From assembly GCA_015178975.1 (NCBI GenBank), contig WHVD01000065.1, positions 186,001 to 250,000 on the forward strand: DNA of 64,000 bases, in the 5' to 3' direction. The stretch comes from Hysterangium stoloniferum. Lineage: Eukaryota; Basidiomycota; Agaricomycetes; Hysterangiales; Hysterangiaceae. A model generated the notes under the pieces. The model had not been told where the DNA came from. It ran no database searches and worked only from the letters and a program-made list of their open reading frames with translations. The translations under genes were made by a program, and so were the position numbers. Positions 10,625 to 20,752 of this stretch are shown here, one piece after another (the stretch's first letter is position 1; every line of letters starts with the position of its first letter).

Positions 10625-11432
10625 TGTTTAGAGTGCGTACATGGAGGGTTTCCAGAGAAATCCGTGGGAAAGCCAGTAGCACTTGGCTTCAGCTTATAGG
10701 CTGTGCCCTCATGAGATCATCTTGTCCAATTTCAAACAGGCGGACAGGAATCCCAGGGAGTCTGGGCAGGGTTTGTGGGTTGAGAGGTCAGGGAGTTGAG
10801 ATAGATAAGTCAGAGGTCGAGTGATAGATGCATTGGAGCCCATGGGCTCTGACTAGTAAGAGTGGTGTGATTCAAAGAGGAATTTAGAGTGAAAAAATAT
10901 ACTAAGATTACTGGGGAGAATCTAAGCTGATTTTCTGACTGGATTGTATGTACAACATCTGCCAGACTATATAGACTGTGGAATGAATAACATACGAAAT
11001 CCAGTAATAATGAAAACTAACCTAACAAACATAAAATGAGATAAATAAACACCAAACTTGGTGTTAGGAATGGGACGGAACAGAGCAGAGTCTGAATTGT
11101 GACAGGTCATAAAACCATAATGGGAATGGAGCGGGAGCAGAGTCCAAATTGTGACAGGTCATTTGACTATAACAGGAACGGGGCTCAGTTAGAGGGCTGA
11201 TGGGTTTTCTGAGCAGGGTCCAGTGACTGATGTGTGGGACAGGTCGGAGATAAACAGGGACAGAGTCTGGTGGGTATTCCAGTGACTGATACATGAAGTA
11301 ATGAAGTCGAATGTGGACAGGTCTGACATACGGAGTCCGGCGGGAATTCCAGTAAACTGACAATTGGTGTGTGTAGGGTGCAGGTGCATATAAGTTAGTG
11401 CCCAGAGTCTGGTGGGAATTCCAGTCATAACA
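10625..11432 (-). mobile_element. Family A 5' LTR of the truncated element
   Basis: Plus-strand ends TGTTTAGAGT and CATAACA (808 bp); similar throughout to the LTRs at 53294 and 62872. Contains a TATA-like box, the 11-nt self-primer and the shared U5 motif in the form CAGCTTATAGGCTG. Strongly CpG-depleted relative to the LTR at 53294. Confidence 0.9.
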
Positions 11433-12341
11433 ACTTAGCTGTAAATGAGGGTCCAAAGGCTAAGGTCAAAAAGGGTCATAAGTATCAGTCTGGCCAGACA
11501 CTAGCAAAAGGATTAAGCAGTATGAACAATACTTAAAAGGTAAATGAAGGTATAATTGCATACACTTCTAAACATGAGAGGGGGCTCTAAATAAGTATTC
11601 TAAGTCAATATTCAAACTGAAAGATAGTAGTGTACATGATGGGGTTTTATACTGAAGTAAATGGAAGCATAGAGCTGAAAGTGGAGATTTGATATTAGCA
11701 GAACAAAGGAAATTGGGAAACAGAACAGGATATTAAGAAAAGGAATACAAGACAACAGAAAAAAGATAAATATTCTGAGGTGGCAAATGATATGGTGAAG
11801 TGATGCAAGGAATAATGGAATGTCATTAGAACAGAACTGAGATAGAGTGGCTGGAAAAGGAAATGATTAAGTGATGTGTTATTGGGTATCACAATACCAG
11901 AGGACAGTATACATATGTACTGTAGGTTGAAAATACAGGGGCCTGAACAATGTGGTTCTTAACAGAAAGGTTCTAAATCAATGTTTGAACTGGAGATTAG
12001 TAGAATACAAGACAATAATTTATCTTAAAAGATTCAATGACAGACAGATGAGTGGAATGGAAGGAAAGTGGGGTATGAGTATGAAAAAGAATAAATGGGG
12101 AGCTAGAATCTGCAGAAATCCCCAATATGACATGGGGGAAGGGTAATCACAGCCATATGGGAAGTTGGAAGTCCAATGTGGAACAAAAAACCTGACACTT
12201 CAAGAGAAACAAACTAAGGAAGCATATAAATTCTATTCCAAGCCAAATATGTAGTGTTTAAGGATGTTATTATTGATCCATGAGTAAGTATTCAGCAAGG
12301 TTCCAAAAGGAGACTGACTTATGTTTTTTAGGTTCAGTGAG
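11433..12341. other. No gene; dispersed unclassified repeats
   Basis: AT-rich. A block around 11600-11690 (AAGTCAATATTCAAACTG, later TTATACTGAAGTAAATGGAA) has relatives at 11968-12030, 49800-49850 and 51546-51620. The block 12080-12290 has a second copy at about 14765-14990, on the other side of the family C LTR. These may be pieces of an undescribed dispersed element. Confidence 0.5.
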
Positions 12342-12576
12342 TGTTACAACCATGTCACAACCCTGTCACAAACTGACGGTCCCCAAGGATATGACATTTC
12401 TAGTTATTAGTCAAGTCTCTGTATTGGAAACCATTGGTCACCTGACACTGACATATACCTTCACAGTGATCAAACCCTATTTACGCTCCTGTCAAATTAT
12501 ACTTGTACTATCTGGTTTTACTTTGATATGTCCCCTTTTTACTTATGTTGATCCACTCTACTCTATGTTTCACCTA

Positions 12577-14184
12577 CAGTGAGGGACAAACCCCTTCCAA
12601 TGATTTTTAGTTGTGCAAAGATCCTTGAATAACTCAAGAACCACTGTAGATACAGACCTGAAATTTGGGGATTGGTTAGGTCTATATGTTAGCTATATTC
12701 CTTTAAAATATTATGACATAAGCATTAGTATTTCCCACACTATAAACAAAACACTAATAAAATCACATTGGAAGGGTTTTGTCCCTGGTATAAAAAGAAC
12801 ACAAATCAAACAATCTAGTACTTGGTATAGCCTCTCTTGGCCTTCAAAACAGCCTCAACCCTTCTAGTAATACTCTCTATCAATTTCTGACAAGTGGAGG
12901 CAGGGATATTCTCCCACTCTGTCTGAACCTCTCCCACAACTCATGAATACTCTTGGGTGCCACTTCATACTCTCCCAACCTCCTTTTGAGGCAATACCAG
13001 AGGTGTTCAATTGGATTAAGGTCAGCAGACTGAGGTGGCAATACCATGACCATAAATCCATTCTCTTTGAACCAATTAATGGCCTTTGTGCTCTTGTGTT
13101 TGGTATCATTGTCCTGCTGAAAGACCACATCTTCTGTGTTCTTGCTATAATACTCCACAGTTGCTTGAAGTTCATCTTCCAAAATGCTACCATAAAGGTC
13201 AGCATCCATTCTCCCATTAATCTTAGCGAAATATCCTGGGCCTTCCCAGAACATACAGCTCCACAACATCAGATTTCCTCCCCCAAACCTCACCGTGTCC
13301 TTGACCAGCCCACCACTGAGCCCCTCTCCTGCCCTTTTCCACATCTAATTCCTCCATATGACCCCAGACAATTGATTTTTGTCTCATCTGACCAAACAAC
13401 CCTCTTCCAATCATCCACAGTCCAGTCCTTGTGTGCCAGAGTAAAGTCCATCCTTGCCTTCCTATACCTCTTATTGAGTAAAGGCCTTTTTCTCTTCACC
13501 ATAGCCCTCATTTCAGCCTTCTTGAATGCCCTATGAACAGTTCTAACTGAAATAGACTCTCCAGTCATATCTTGAATGGTTTGGTGACCTCAGTGGCATT
13601 TTCAGCCTTTTGAGAAGTGATTTGTTGAATAGAATAATGAATATCTGAGGAGGAAAGCTTGCATAAACAGCCACCAGATGAGTTGGCAAGTGATGAGCAA
13701 CAGGTAGAATGAATTCTGGATATAATGGACAGATCCTGGCCAGTGATTTCAGAGATCTGAGGAGCAGACTTGCCCTTATTGAGAAAAGTGAGAATATGGC
13801 TAAGCTGAGGAGGAGTAAGAGCCTTCATGGTGTAGAATGTTGAGCTATGGGGATGTTTTTGGATTGGAAAGTAAACAGATGTATATATATATAATTTTGA
13901 CAGGTCAGATGATTTTTATTTGCACTTATTTGCATATAAACAATATGGTTATATGTTAATCATGTGACAGGGACAAAACCCTTCCAATGCAGTTTAATTA
14001 GTATTTTATTTATAATGTGGGAAATACTGATGCTTATGTAATAATACTTTAAGGGTAAATAGACAACATATAGACCTAACCACTCCCCAAATATTAGGTC
14101 TGTAGCTACAGTGGTTCTTGAGTTATTCTTATTCATGAATCTTTGCACAACTAAAAATCATTGGAAGGGTTTTGTCCCTCACTG
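12577..14184 (-). mobile_element. Tc1/mariner-type DNA transposon (1608 bp)
   Basis: Ends are CAGTGAGGGACAAA and its inverse, with TA duplications at 12575-12576 and 14185-14186. Long inverted ends run 12577-12787 and 13968-14184. Each end has the terminal 20 nt GGGACAAAACCCTTCCAATG-like motif twice, at the tip and about 190 bp inside in opposite orientation. The transposase is on the minus strand and broken. A single-end relative lies at 62548-62656. Confidence 0.93.
12815..13828 (-). pseudogene. Tc1/mariner transposase, broken (DD34E type)
   Basis: Starts at ATG 13828 with an N-terminal helix-turn-helix (LSHILTFLNKGKSAPQISEI). Catalytic landmarks are WSDETKIN (first Asp), FQQDNDTKH (second Asp) and ADLNPIEHLW (Glu), in that order. 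The frame shifts near 13570, near 13330 and near 12900; the tail (KLIESITRRVEAVLKAK) ends at stop 12815-12817. It would cut and paste the element at TA sites if intact. Confidence 0.9.
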
Positions 14185-14810
14185 TATGCCATATATACCT
14201 GTAATCCTTGGACTATTTCCTTTTCTTGTAATTCCACTCTCAGTTAATTCATGGCCTGCGAACTTATCATAACCTTCCAGTTCCTAGTCAAGCTTATTTG
14301 TCAATAGTATTTTCTACTCTTCTCTGAGTTAGTATTTACTAGATGCCAATAACTCGTATATAAATCCACTGTAGTTGTAGTTACTAGGCAATCAGAATAT
14401 CAACTCAGAACACCCACATACATCTCTTATAAGCCTTACACCAAGTATCCTGCTCCCTGCCTCTGCATGCACTTGCCCATCTTCAGTCTCTGACCCCTTG
14501 GCCTGACACTCGACTTATCCTTCAGTTTCCAATTGGTAACTCACTGTGAGGAATTTGATAGGACTAGTCTTCGCCCGCCCAAAATTTAAGGACACCCAAC
14601 GGTAACTTGCGAGGGTGCAGCACATAAGCTGAAGCCAAGTCCTTCTGATTGGTCCCCATCAGCCTACTGACATTAGTCAGTTTTCTGTTCTTAACAGTGA
14701 GTTTACAAATGTATATAATGTATATAATTCTGAATAATGTAAAATTTAATCACTTTAAAATAAGTCTCTGAATGAGAATAAATAGGAAGCTGGAATGTAC
14801 AGAAGTCCTC

Positions 14811-14886
14811 AATATGACATGGTCACAGAAGGTAATATGACATGGTCACAGAAGGTAATATGACATGGTCACAGAAGGTAATATGA
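14811..14886 (+). repeat. 23-bp tandem repeat, three copies
   Basis: AATATGACATGGTCACAGAA followed by GGT is repeated at 14811, 14834 and 14857 with a partial fourth copy. It lies within the dispersed repeat related to 12080-12290, where only one unit is present. Confidence 0.9.
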
Positions 14887-15016
14887 AAGTTATGTGATCA
14901 AGTATGTAAAAAATGCTATTCCAAGACAGATAAGACTGCTGCTGTAGTATTTAAAGACATTATTATGAATCTACGAGGTCATGAAGCAACTGAATAAAGT
15001 TGTGGGGTGTAGCATG

Positions 15017-15151
15017 GTGGGGACTTGCCCCCCATGGGTCACAGCCTTGTTATGTTTGTAAATCATAACTCAATGAGAGATTTACCTTATGTAAGTAATT
15101 GACACTTTACATGTCAAACAAGGCTGGGACCCATGGTGGTCAGACCCCCAC
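15017..15151. repeat. Foldback (MITE-like) element next to the family B 5' LTR
   Basis: Arms 15017-15057 and 15110-15151 are imperfect inverted repeats (GTGGGGACTTGCC... against GTGGGGGTCTGACC..., each continuing CATGGGTC-C/A-CAGCCTTG). The right end abuts the LTR exactly. A GCATG precedes it at 15012-15016. Confidence 0.6.
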
Positions 15152-15714
15152 TGTTACGACCCGTTCCCGGATGTTTCAATATCCGACTTCCGATCTCCCA
15201 CTTTCGATATCCGATATCCGACTACGGAACATCATAGTTACCGTATCATCCGCGTTCTTTGTTTGTTCCGCATTTGGTAATTTGTCTGTTGACAAGTATT
15301 CACTCGTTTGTTGTTGTATTCCCGTCTCGGAATATTGTCTTCCTAATATGTCTTATTGTATTTCCGTTTTAAGAATACTTCCGTTTCCGTCTTATTATGG
15401 TCTCAGTTTGTAGTACAATAACGAGTAGACTTATATTAGTTTCCGCAAATTTGTACTTTACTTTAGATCTGATATCGACTTAGTTTCTTATTCCTCCTCC
15501 CGTCTTTCTGTACGCTCGATATTCGGAACTCTTCGGAACTCTGAATATCCATATCTTCCGTCGTTAGTTCACTTCCGAAATTAAGGACATTGAGCGTTTG
15601 CGTAGAGGCGCAGCACATAAGCTGAAGCCAACGTCCTGACCCTATCCACGAGTTTCCGACTTCCCGGTGACTTCCCGATAGTTCCGGAATAAGTTCCCGA
15701 CACGGCACTTAACA
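15152..15714 (+). mobile_element. Family B 5' LTR
   Basis: TGTTACGACC...CACTTAACA, 563 bp. TATA-like TTATATTA begins at 15431, the predicted transcript start is at 15465 (AGATCTGATAT), and the U5 motif GCGCAGCACATAAGCTGAAG lies near 15609. Confidence 0.95.
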
Positions 15715-15716
15715 GT

Positions 15717-15727
15717 ATATCAGATCT
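15717..15727 (+). promoter_or_regulatory. Self-primer binding segment, family B
   Basis: ATATCAGATCT, 2 nt downstream of the LTR, is the exact complement of AGATCTGATAT at 15465-15475 in the LTR. Complementarity ends on both sides after 11 nt. Confidence 0.8.
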
Positions 15728-15748
15728 CAACTCTGCGACTCGCTCATC

Positions 15749-16975
15749 ATGGGTCCCAAACGCAAAGCTGCCGAAGGACCATCCCAACTTCAATCCCCGT
15801 TGCAACTTTACACCACCCAACCCGAAACCCCAATTCAGCCGACAACATCAGCTTCAATCGAAGAAGTTACCGAGGAGGTTACCGAGGTAACAAAGGATCC
15901 CAATGATCCCCATACTTCCGACAACGAAGCAGAAGATCAGCCGGAGACATCGAAAAAGAAATCTCCCGACGAACCGACTGAAATGTTGTTTATCAACTCC
16001 ATTGTGAAATTCACTGACTATTTGAAATCCGCTGAGGATAGCAAAGAATCATCCCGCACCGGAGTCAAAGAACCCGAACCATTTACCGGCAAGGATCCGA
16101 AAAAATTGAAGAATTTCCTTCTTCAATGCCGTTTCAGTTTCCGTGATCGACCCAATGCTTTTAAATCCGACAGTCGAAAAGTCAATTTTGCGCTCTCATA
16201 TCTCAAGGATACCGCTCAGGATTGGTTCGAACCCGGACTATCCGGAATATCTGACGAGACACCCGTATGGCTCGACGACTGGGATGCTTTCGTGGAAGAA
16301 CTGGAAACTAATTTTGGACCTTACGATCAATCCGGCGAAGCAGAAAACGAACTAATGATGCTCAAGATGAAGGACAATCAACGAGTTTCCGATTATCTCG
16401 TCAAGTTCAATACCCTCGCCGCATGATGTGGATGGGACGATTCCGCCCTCAGGCACCATTTCTATATGGGACTTCCGTCATGCCTTAAAGACGAAATCTG
16501 CAAAGATGGGAAGCCAAAAACTCTCCAACTCATGCGGATGAAAGCTCAAACATCCGATGCCCGTTATTGGGAACGAAAAGCCGAGGTCTCTCGAGAGAAC
16601 CCGACAGAACGTTCTCAGAACAACAAGGCATCAACTAGCAAGTCTTCCGGCAACAACTCAGGCAATAATACCGGCTCTGGCACTAATACTGGCAAATCAA
16701 ATTCCGACCGGAAGAAAGACAAGAAATCCAACAAGGAAAAACAGTCAACTTCCGACAAACCCGACATTTCCCATTTGTTGGGTACCGACGGTAAACTCAC
16801 CCCGAAGGAGAAACAATGACGTATGGACAACGACCTCTGCCTTTTCTGCGAGAAAGGCGGACACAAGGTTTCCGACTGTACCGTTAAATCCAGCTCTTCC
16901 AAGGCTCGCGCGGCAACTTCCACTACGACTACGACGTCTAAGGAAAAACCCGCCACGGAGTCAAAAAAAGAGTAA
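15749..16975 (+). pseudogene. Family B gag, two TGA stops
   Basis: Starts at ATG 15749 (MGPKRKAAEGPSQLQ). Acidic N-terminus, then the capsid region (EPFTGKDPKKLKNFLLQCRF, WDAFVEELETNFGPYD), a basic Asn/Ser/Lys linker, and zinc knuckle CLFCEKGGHKVSDC (about 16841-16882). Stops at 16424-16426 and 16817-16819 are both TGA; the second precedes CGT in a QR-rich context and both are explained by CGA to TGA. Otherwise the frame is open to TAA 16973-16975, which follows the slippery site. Gag would form the particle and bind RNA. Confidence 0.92.
16963..16969 (+). promoter_or_regulatory. -1 frameshift heptamer A_AAA_AAA
   Basis: The gag frame (from 15749) reads TCA AAA AAA GAG TAA; the pol frame that is open from here is the -1 frame. 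The heptamer is the only overlap point and is conserved in family A although the following stop differs (TAA here, TGA there). Confidence 0.75.
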
Positions 16976-19900
16976 GCAACCCTCCGGAATCTGCACGGAC
17001 AGAGGGTTGCGTTGACTCTCTCCGTGTTTCCGAGGTTGTCCGTCTCAATGCGTCCGCTCTCTCTAATCCCAATTCATTATTTGTAAAACTCGTCTCTGAC
17101 TTTCTTGGAAATTTAGTGTTCCGAGCTCTAATAGATTCCGGCTCCACACACTGTTTTGTAGATACCACCTTTGCCACGAAACATAATCTGAAACTCCATT
17201 CTGTTCCCGCAATTTCCTTGCATTTGTTTGACGGCACTAGCAATACGGCAATTACTCAAGCCTGCGACATGTCTATCCAGTTCCCTTGTGGAACATCCCA
17301 GATGGTTACATTTTTCGTAACACAGTTGGACTCTAGCTGTTCGGCAGTTCTTGGATACAACTGGCTCACCCGATATAATCCGTTGATTGACTGGGTATTG
17401 GGCAGTATTACTTTCCGGACTCCCGACACTTCCGTTCCTCCTGCAGCGTCTTTTCCAGCCCACGCCTTTTCGGCATCAATGGCATCTCCGGCTTCTATCG
17501 AAACTTCTGAGCCCCCAAAAATCTCTCTCATCAACGCTTCGGCATTTGTTAGGGCGAGTAAACTGGATGGCTCGCAATGTTTTTCGATCAGCTTAAAAGT
17601 TGATGAAGCATCTGGACGTTTTGCAACTCCAGAATTATCCGAGCTAAAAGCCGATCTGGAAGGAGTTCCCGAAAAATACCATGATTTCGCGGACATTTTC
17701 AGTAAGCAAAAAGCTGACAGGCTTGCACCACATAGGCCCTACGACTTAAAAATCGATATTGAGCCCGGTTCAAACCCTCCATTAGGACCTATTTACCCAT
17801 TATCCCAATCGGAACTTTCGTCTATTCGGGAGTTCCTGGATGAACATCTGTCGATAGGTTTTATCCGTCCCTCAAAGTCTCCGTATGGAGCACCCGTCCT
17901 TTTTGTCCGAAAGAAGGACGGCTCTCTTCGACTCTGTGTCGATTTCAGAGGGTTAAATTCCATCACACAGAAAGATAAGTATCCACTCCCACTCGTTACC
18001 GACTTACTCGACGCCCCACGGAAAGCTCAAATTTACACCAAAATAGACCTCAAACACGCCTATCATTTGGTCCAAATTGCCGAGGGTGACGAATGGAAAA
18101 CTGCTTTTCGGACTCGCTATGGATCCTTTGAATGGTTGGTTATGCCGTTCGGCCTTACCAACGCCCCTTCTGCTTTTCAACGTTTTGTTAATGATATATT
18201 TTCCGACATGCTTGACGTATGTGTTATAGTCTATTTGGACGACATTTTGGTATTTTCCGAGGATCCCGCTTTTCACGATGAACAAGTCCGTGAAGTCTTC
18301 CGAAGACTCCGTAAAAACGGTCTTTTCGCCAACGGTAAAAAATGTTATTTCGACATGGATTCTATTGAATACTTAGGTTTCATCATCGGCCCTGATGGTC
18401 TCCGTATGGATGAAACCAAGGTTCAAGTTGTCCGTGACTGGCCCGAACCACGGAAGGTCAAGGACATTCAATCATTTTTAGGTTTTGCCAACTTTTACCG
18501 TCGTTTTATTCGGAACTACTCGGATATTACAGTACCGCTCACTCGTCTTACCGGTAAAACTCAACCATGGGTTTTTGACGACAAATGCCGCTCCGCCTTC
18601 CAGACTTTAAAAAATGCTTTCACTTCTGCCCTGATTCTTTCCCATTGGAAACCTGATTTTCCGATTATTGTGGAAACCGATGCTTCCGATTATGCAATTG
18701 CCGCGATTCTTTCCATTCAAGAGTCCGACGGTGAAATTCATCCGGTCGCATTTCTTTCTCGGACACTTTCAGTATCCTGAACTCAATTACGACGTTCATG
18801 ATAAGGAACTTTTGGCAATTTTTGAAGCTTTCAAACATTGGCGCCATTATCTCGAAGGTTCCGCAACTCCCGTTGACGTCGTTACCGATCACAAAAATCT
18901 CGAATATTTTTCTACCACTAAACTTTTAACTCGCCGGCAGGCCCGTTGGTCTGAATTTCTTTCCGCTTTCAACATGATTATCCGTTTCCGACCTGGACGT
19001 CTTGGTGGAAAACCAGATGCCATGACTCGACGATGGGACGTCTATCCTAAAGAGGGGGAAAGTAACTACTGCTGTTGTTAATCCACATAACCTGAAACCG
19101 GTTTTTACAACGCAACAACTTTCCGCATCTATCCGAGCAACTTCCCTTTACTATCCAATTATGCGTAGCGTCATGATTATGGACATTGAGCAATTACATC
19201 AAGATATCCTTTCCGCACTCACTTCCAACCCGGCCCTCAAGCCACATTTAGAAGTTCCCGACAATCCCGACCAACCCCGATGGTCACAAGACTCTCAAGG
19301 TTTTATCCGTCTCGATGGATGTATCTACGTTCCAGATTCCAACAATCTCCGACTCCGCGTACTTCAGTATAAACATGATCATCCAATCTCCGGACATTAC
19401 GGCATCAACAATACTCTTGGTTTAATCCGTAGAGAATATACTTGGCCCAACCTCCGAGATTTCGTAACTCAGTTCTGTAAGTCATGCACCACCTGCTTAC
19501 GCTCTAAAACCCAGAGGCATAAGCCGTACGGCCTTCTCAAGCAACTCCCGATACCAGAAAAACCCTGGAATTCAATTTCCATGGATTTCATCGAACAACT
19601 CCCAACTTCCGAAGGCTTTACATCCATTCTAGTTGTTGTGGACCGATTCTCGAAACAAGGCATTTTCATACCCACTCATGATACAATCACGTCCTTACAA
19701 TTAGCGGAACTTTTCATTATTCACGTATTTTCCAAACACGGAGTTCCATCTCACGTAACTTCCGATTGAGGCTCCAAGTTCGTCTCCCATTTCTTCCAGG
19801 CCCTCGGAAAAGCCCTCGACATGAAACTACACTTCACCTCGGGATATCACCCGGAAGGTGATGGACAAACGGAACGTGTTAATCAAACATTGGAACAATA

Positions 19901-20663
19901 TCTCCACATCTATTGTAATTATCAACAGGACAACTGGAAATCCCTTCTTCCGATCGCGGAATTCACCTACAATAACTCTCCGAATGCAACCACCGGCATA
20001 TCTCCCTTCTTCGCCAATAAAGGCTATAATCCGAATCTCACAGTACATTCCGAACGAGATTTGGCTTCAGTCCGTGCTCAAGAATTTATTACCGATCTCG
20101 ACGAATTACATCAAGAACTTCGGAAAGCTATTTCTTCCGCACAGGAACATTATCAACGTTCCGCAGACAAAAACAGGATCCCGCCTCCTAATTTTAAAGT
20201 TGGTGATCAGGTTTTTGTAAAAGCTCAATTCTTCTGTACTACCCGACCTTCTAAAAAACTCGCTGAGAAATTCTTAGGACCTTTCGAAATTATAGCACAA
20301 GCCGGTTCACTTTCATGGACTCTCCGTCTTCCCGACAGTATGCGAGCAGTCCACCCCGTTTTCCACGTTTCCATGTTAGAACCTTGTGTTCCTAACTCAT
20401 TCCCGGAACATATTCAACCTCCGTCCCCTCCGGTCATCATTGATGGAGAACCTGAATTCGAAGTTTCCGAAATATTGGATTCTAAAATCGACAATCGCCG
20501 ACCTACTTGTAAATTGCTCTATTTAGTTAAATGGGCAGGTTATGAAGGTACCGACGAGGAAACTTCATGGATATTGGCCACAGAACTTGGACATGCTATG
20601 GAAATTGTTACTGACTTCCACACGGCTTATCCAGGCAAACCCGGACCTTTATCATCACTCTAA
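16963..20663 (+). pseudogene. Family B pol with chromodomain integrase, broken
   Basis: Protease ALIDSGSTHCFVD (about 17127), RT motifs PYGAPVLFVRKKDGSLRLC, MPFGLTNAPSAFQRF and intact YLDDILVF (about 18233), RNase H ([32 protein letters not shown]), integrase zinc finger H-x-H...C-x2-C (about 19378-19490), integrase core D-D-E (SMDFIEQL; VTSD; GQTERVNQTLEQ) and a C-terminal chromodomain (FEVSEILDSKI...YLVKWAGYEGTDEETSW, about 20455-20580). Lesions are frameshifts near 18770 and near 19070, and TGA at 19767-19769 in place of CGA. Chromodomains steer such integrases to marked chromatin. The stop is at 20661-20663. Confidence 0.95.
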
Positions 20664-20752
20664 TCTTTCTGTTCTTTTCTGTTCAAGTTTCCGACACTTC
20701 CGTTTTCACACTCGTTTTAGGTTTTGCAAGTCAAAAAAAAATATTATTAAAT

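Larger units (their letters stand above)
6605..11432 (-). mobile_element. Truncated Ty3/gypsy element, family A
   Basis: Minus-strand order is LTR (11432-10625), primer-binding segment, gag, zinc knuckle, protease, reverse transcriptase, then start of RNase H, where it stops at the family C LTR fragment. Integrase and 3' LTR are missing. A younger family A solo LTR interrupts the RT. Coding frames carry many frameshifts and CG-to-TG/CA substitutions. A related fresh copy begins at 62872. Confidence 0.85.
12342..14696 (+). mobile_element. Family C solo LTR, split by a Tc1/mariner element
   Basis: Starts TGTTACAACC and ends GTTCTTAACA, flanked by a perfect 5-bp duplication GTGAG (12337-12341 and 14697-14701). 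Its halves (12342-12576 and 14185-14696) align with the uninterrupted LTR at 61195. The U5 motif GTGCAGCACATAAGCTGAAG is at about 14618. No internal retrotransposon sequence is present. Confidence 0.93.

Noticed and set aside
9926..10824. Plus-strand open frames opposite family A gag
   Set aside because: Shadows of gag on the minus strand.
14811..14886. Three regular repeats as a possible CRISPR array
   Set aside because: Units are directly adjacent with no spacers, and the genome is eukaryotic.
17128..18285. Minus-strand open frames inside family B pol
   Set aside because: Shadows of the conserved protease/RT frame; no motif or splice sites.
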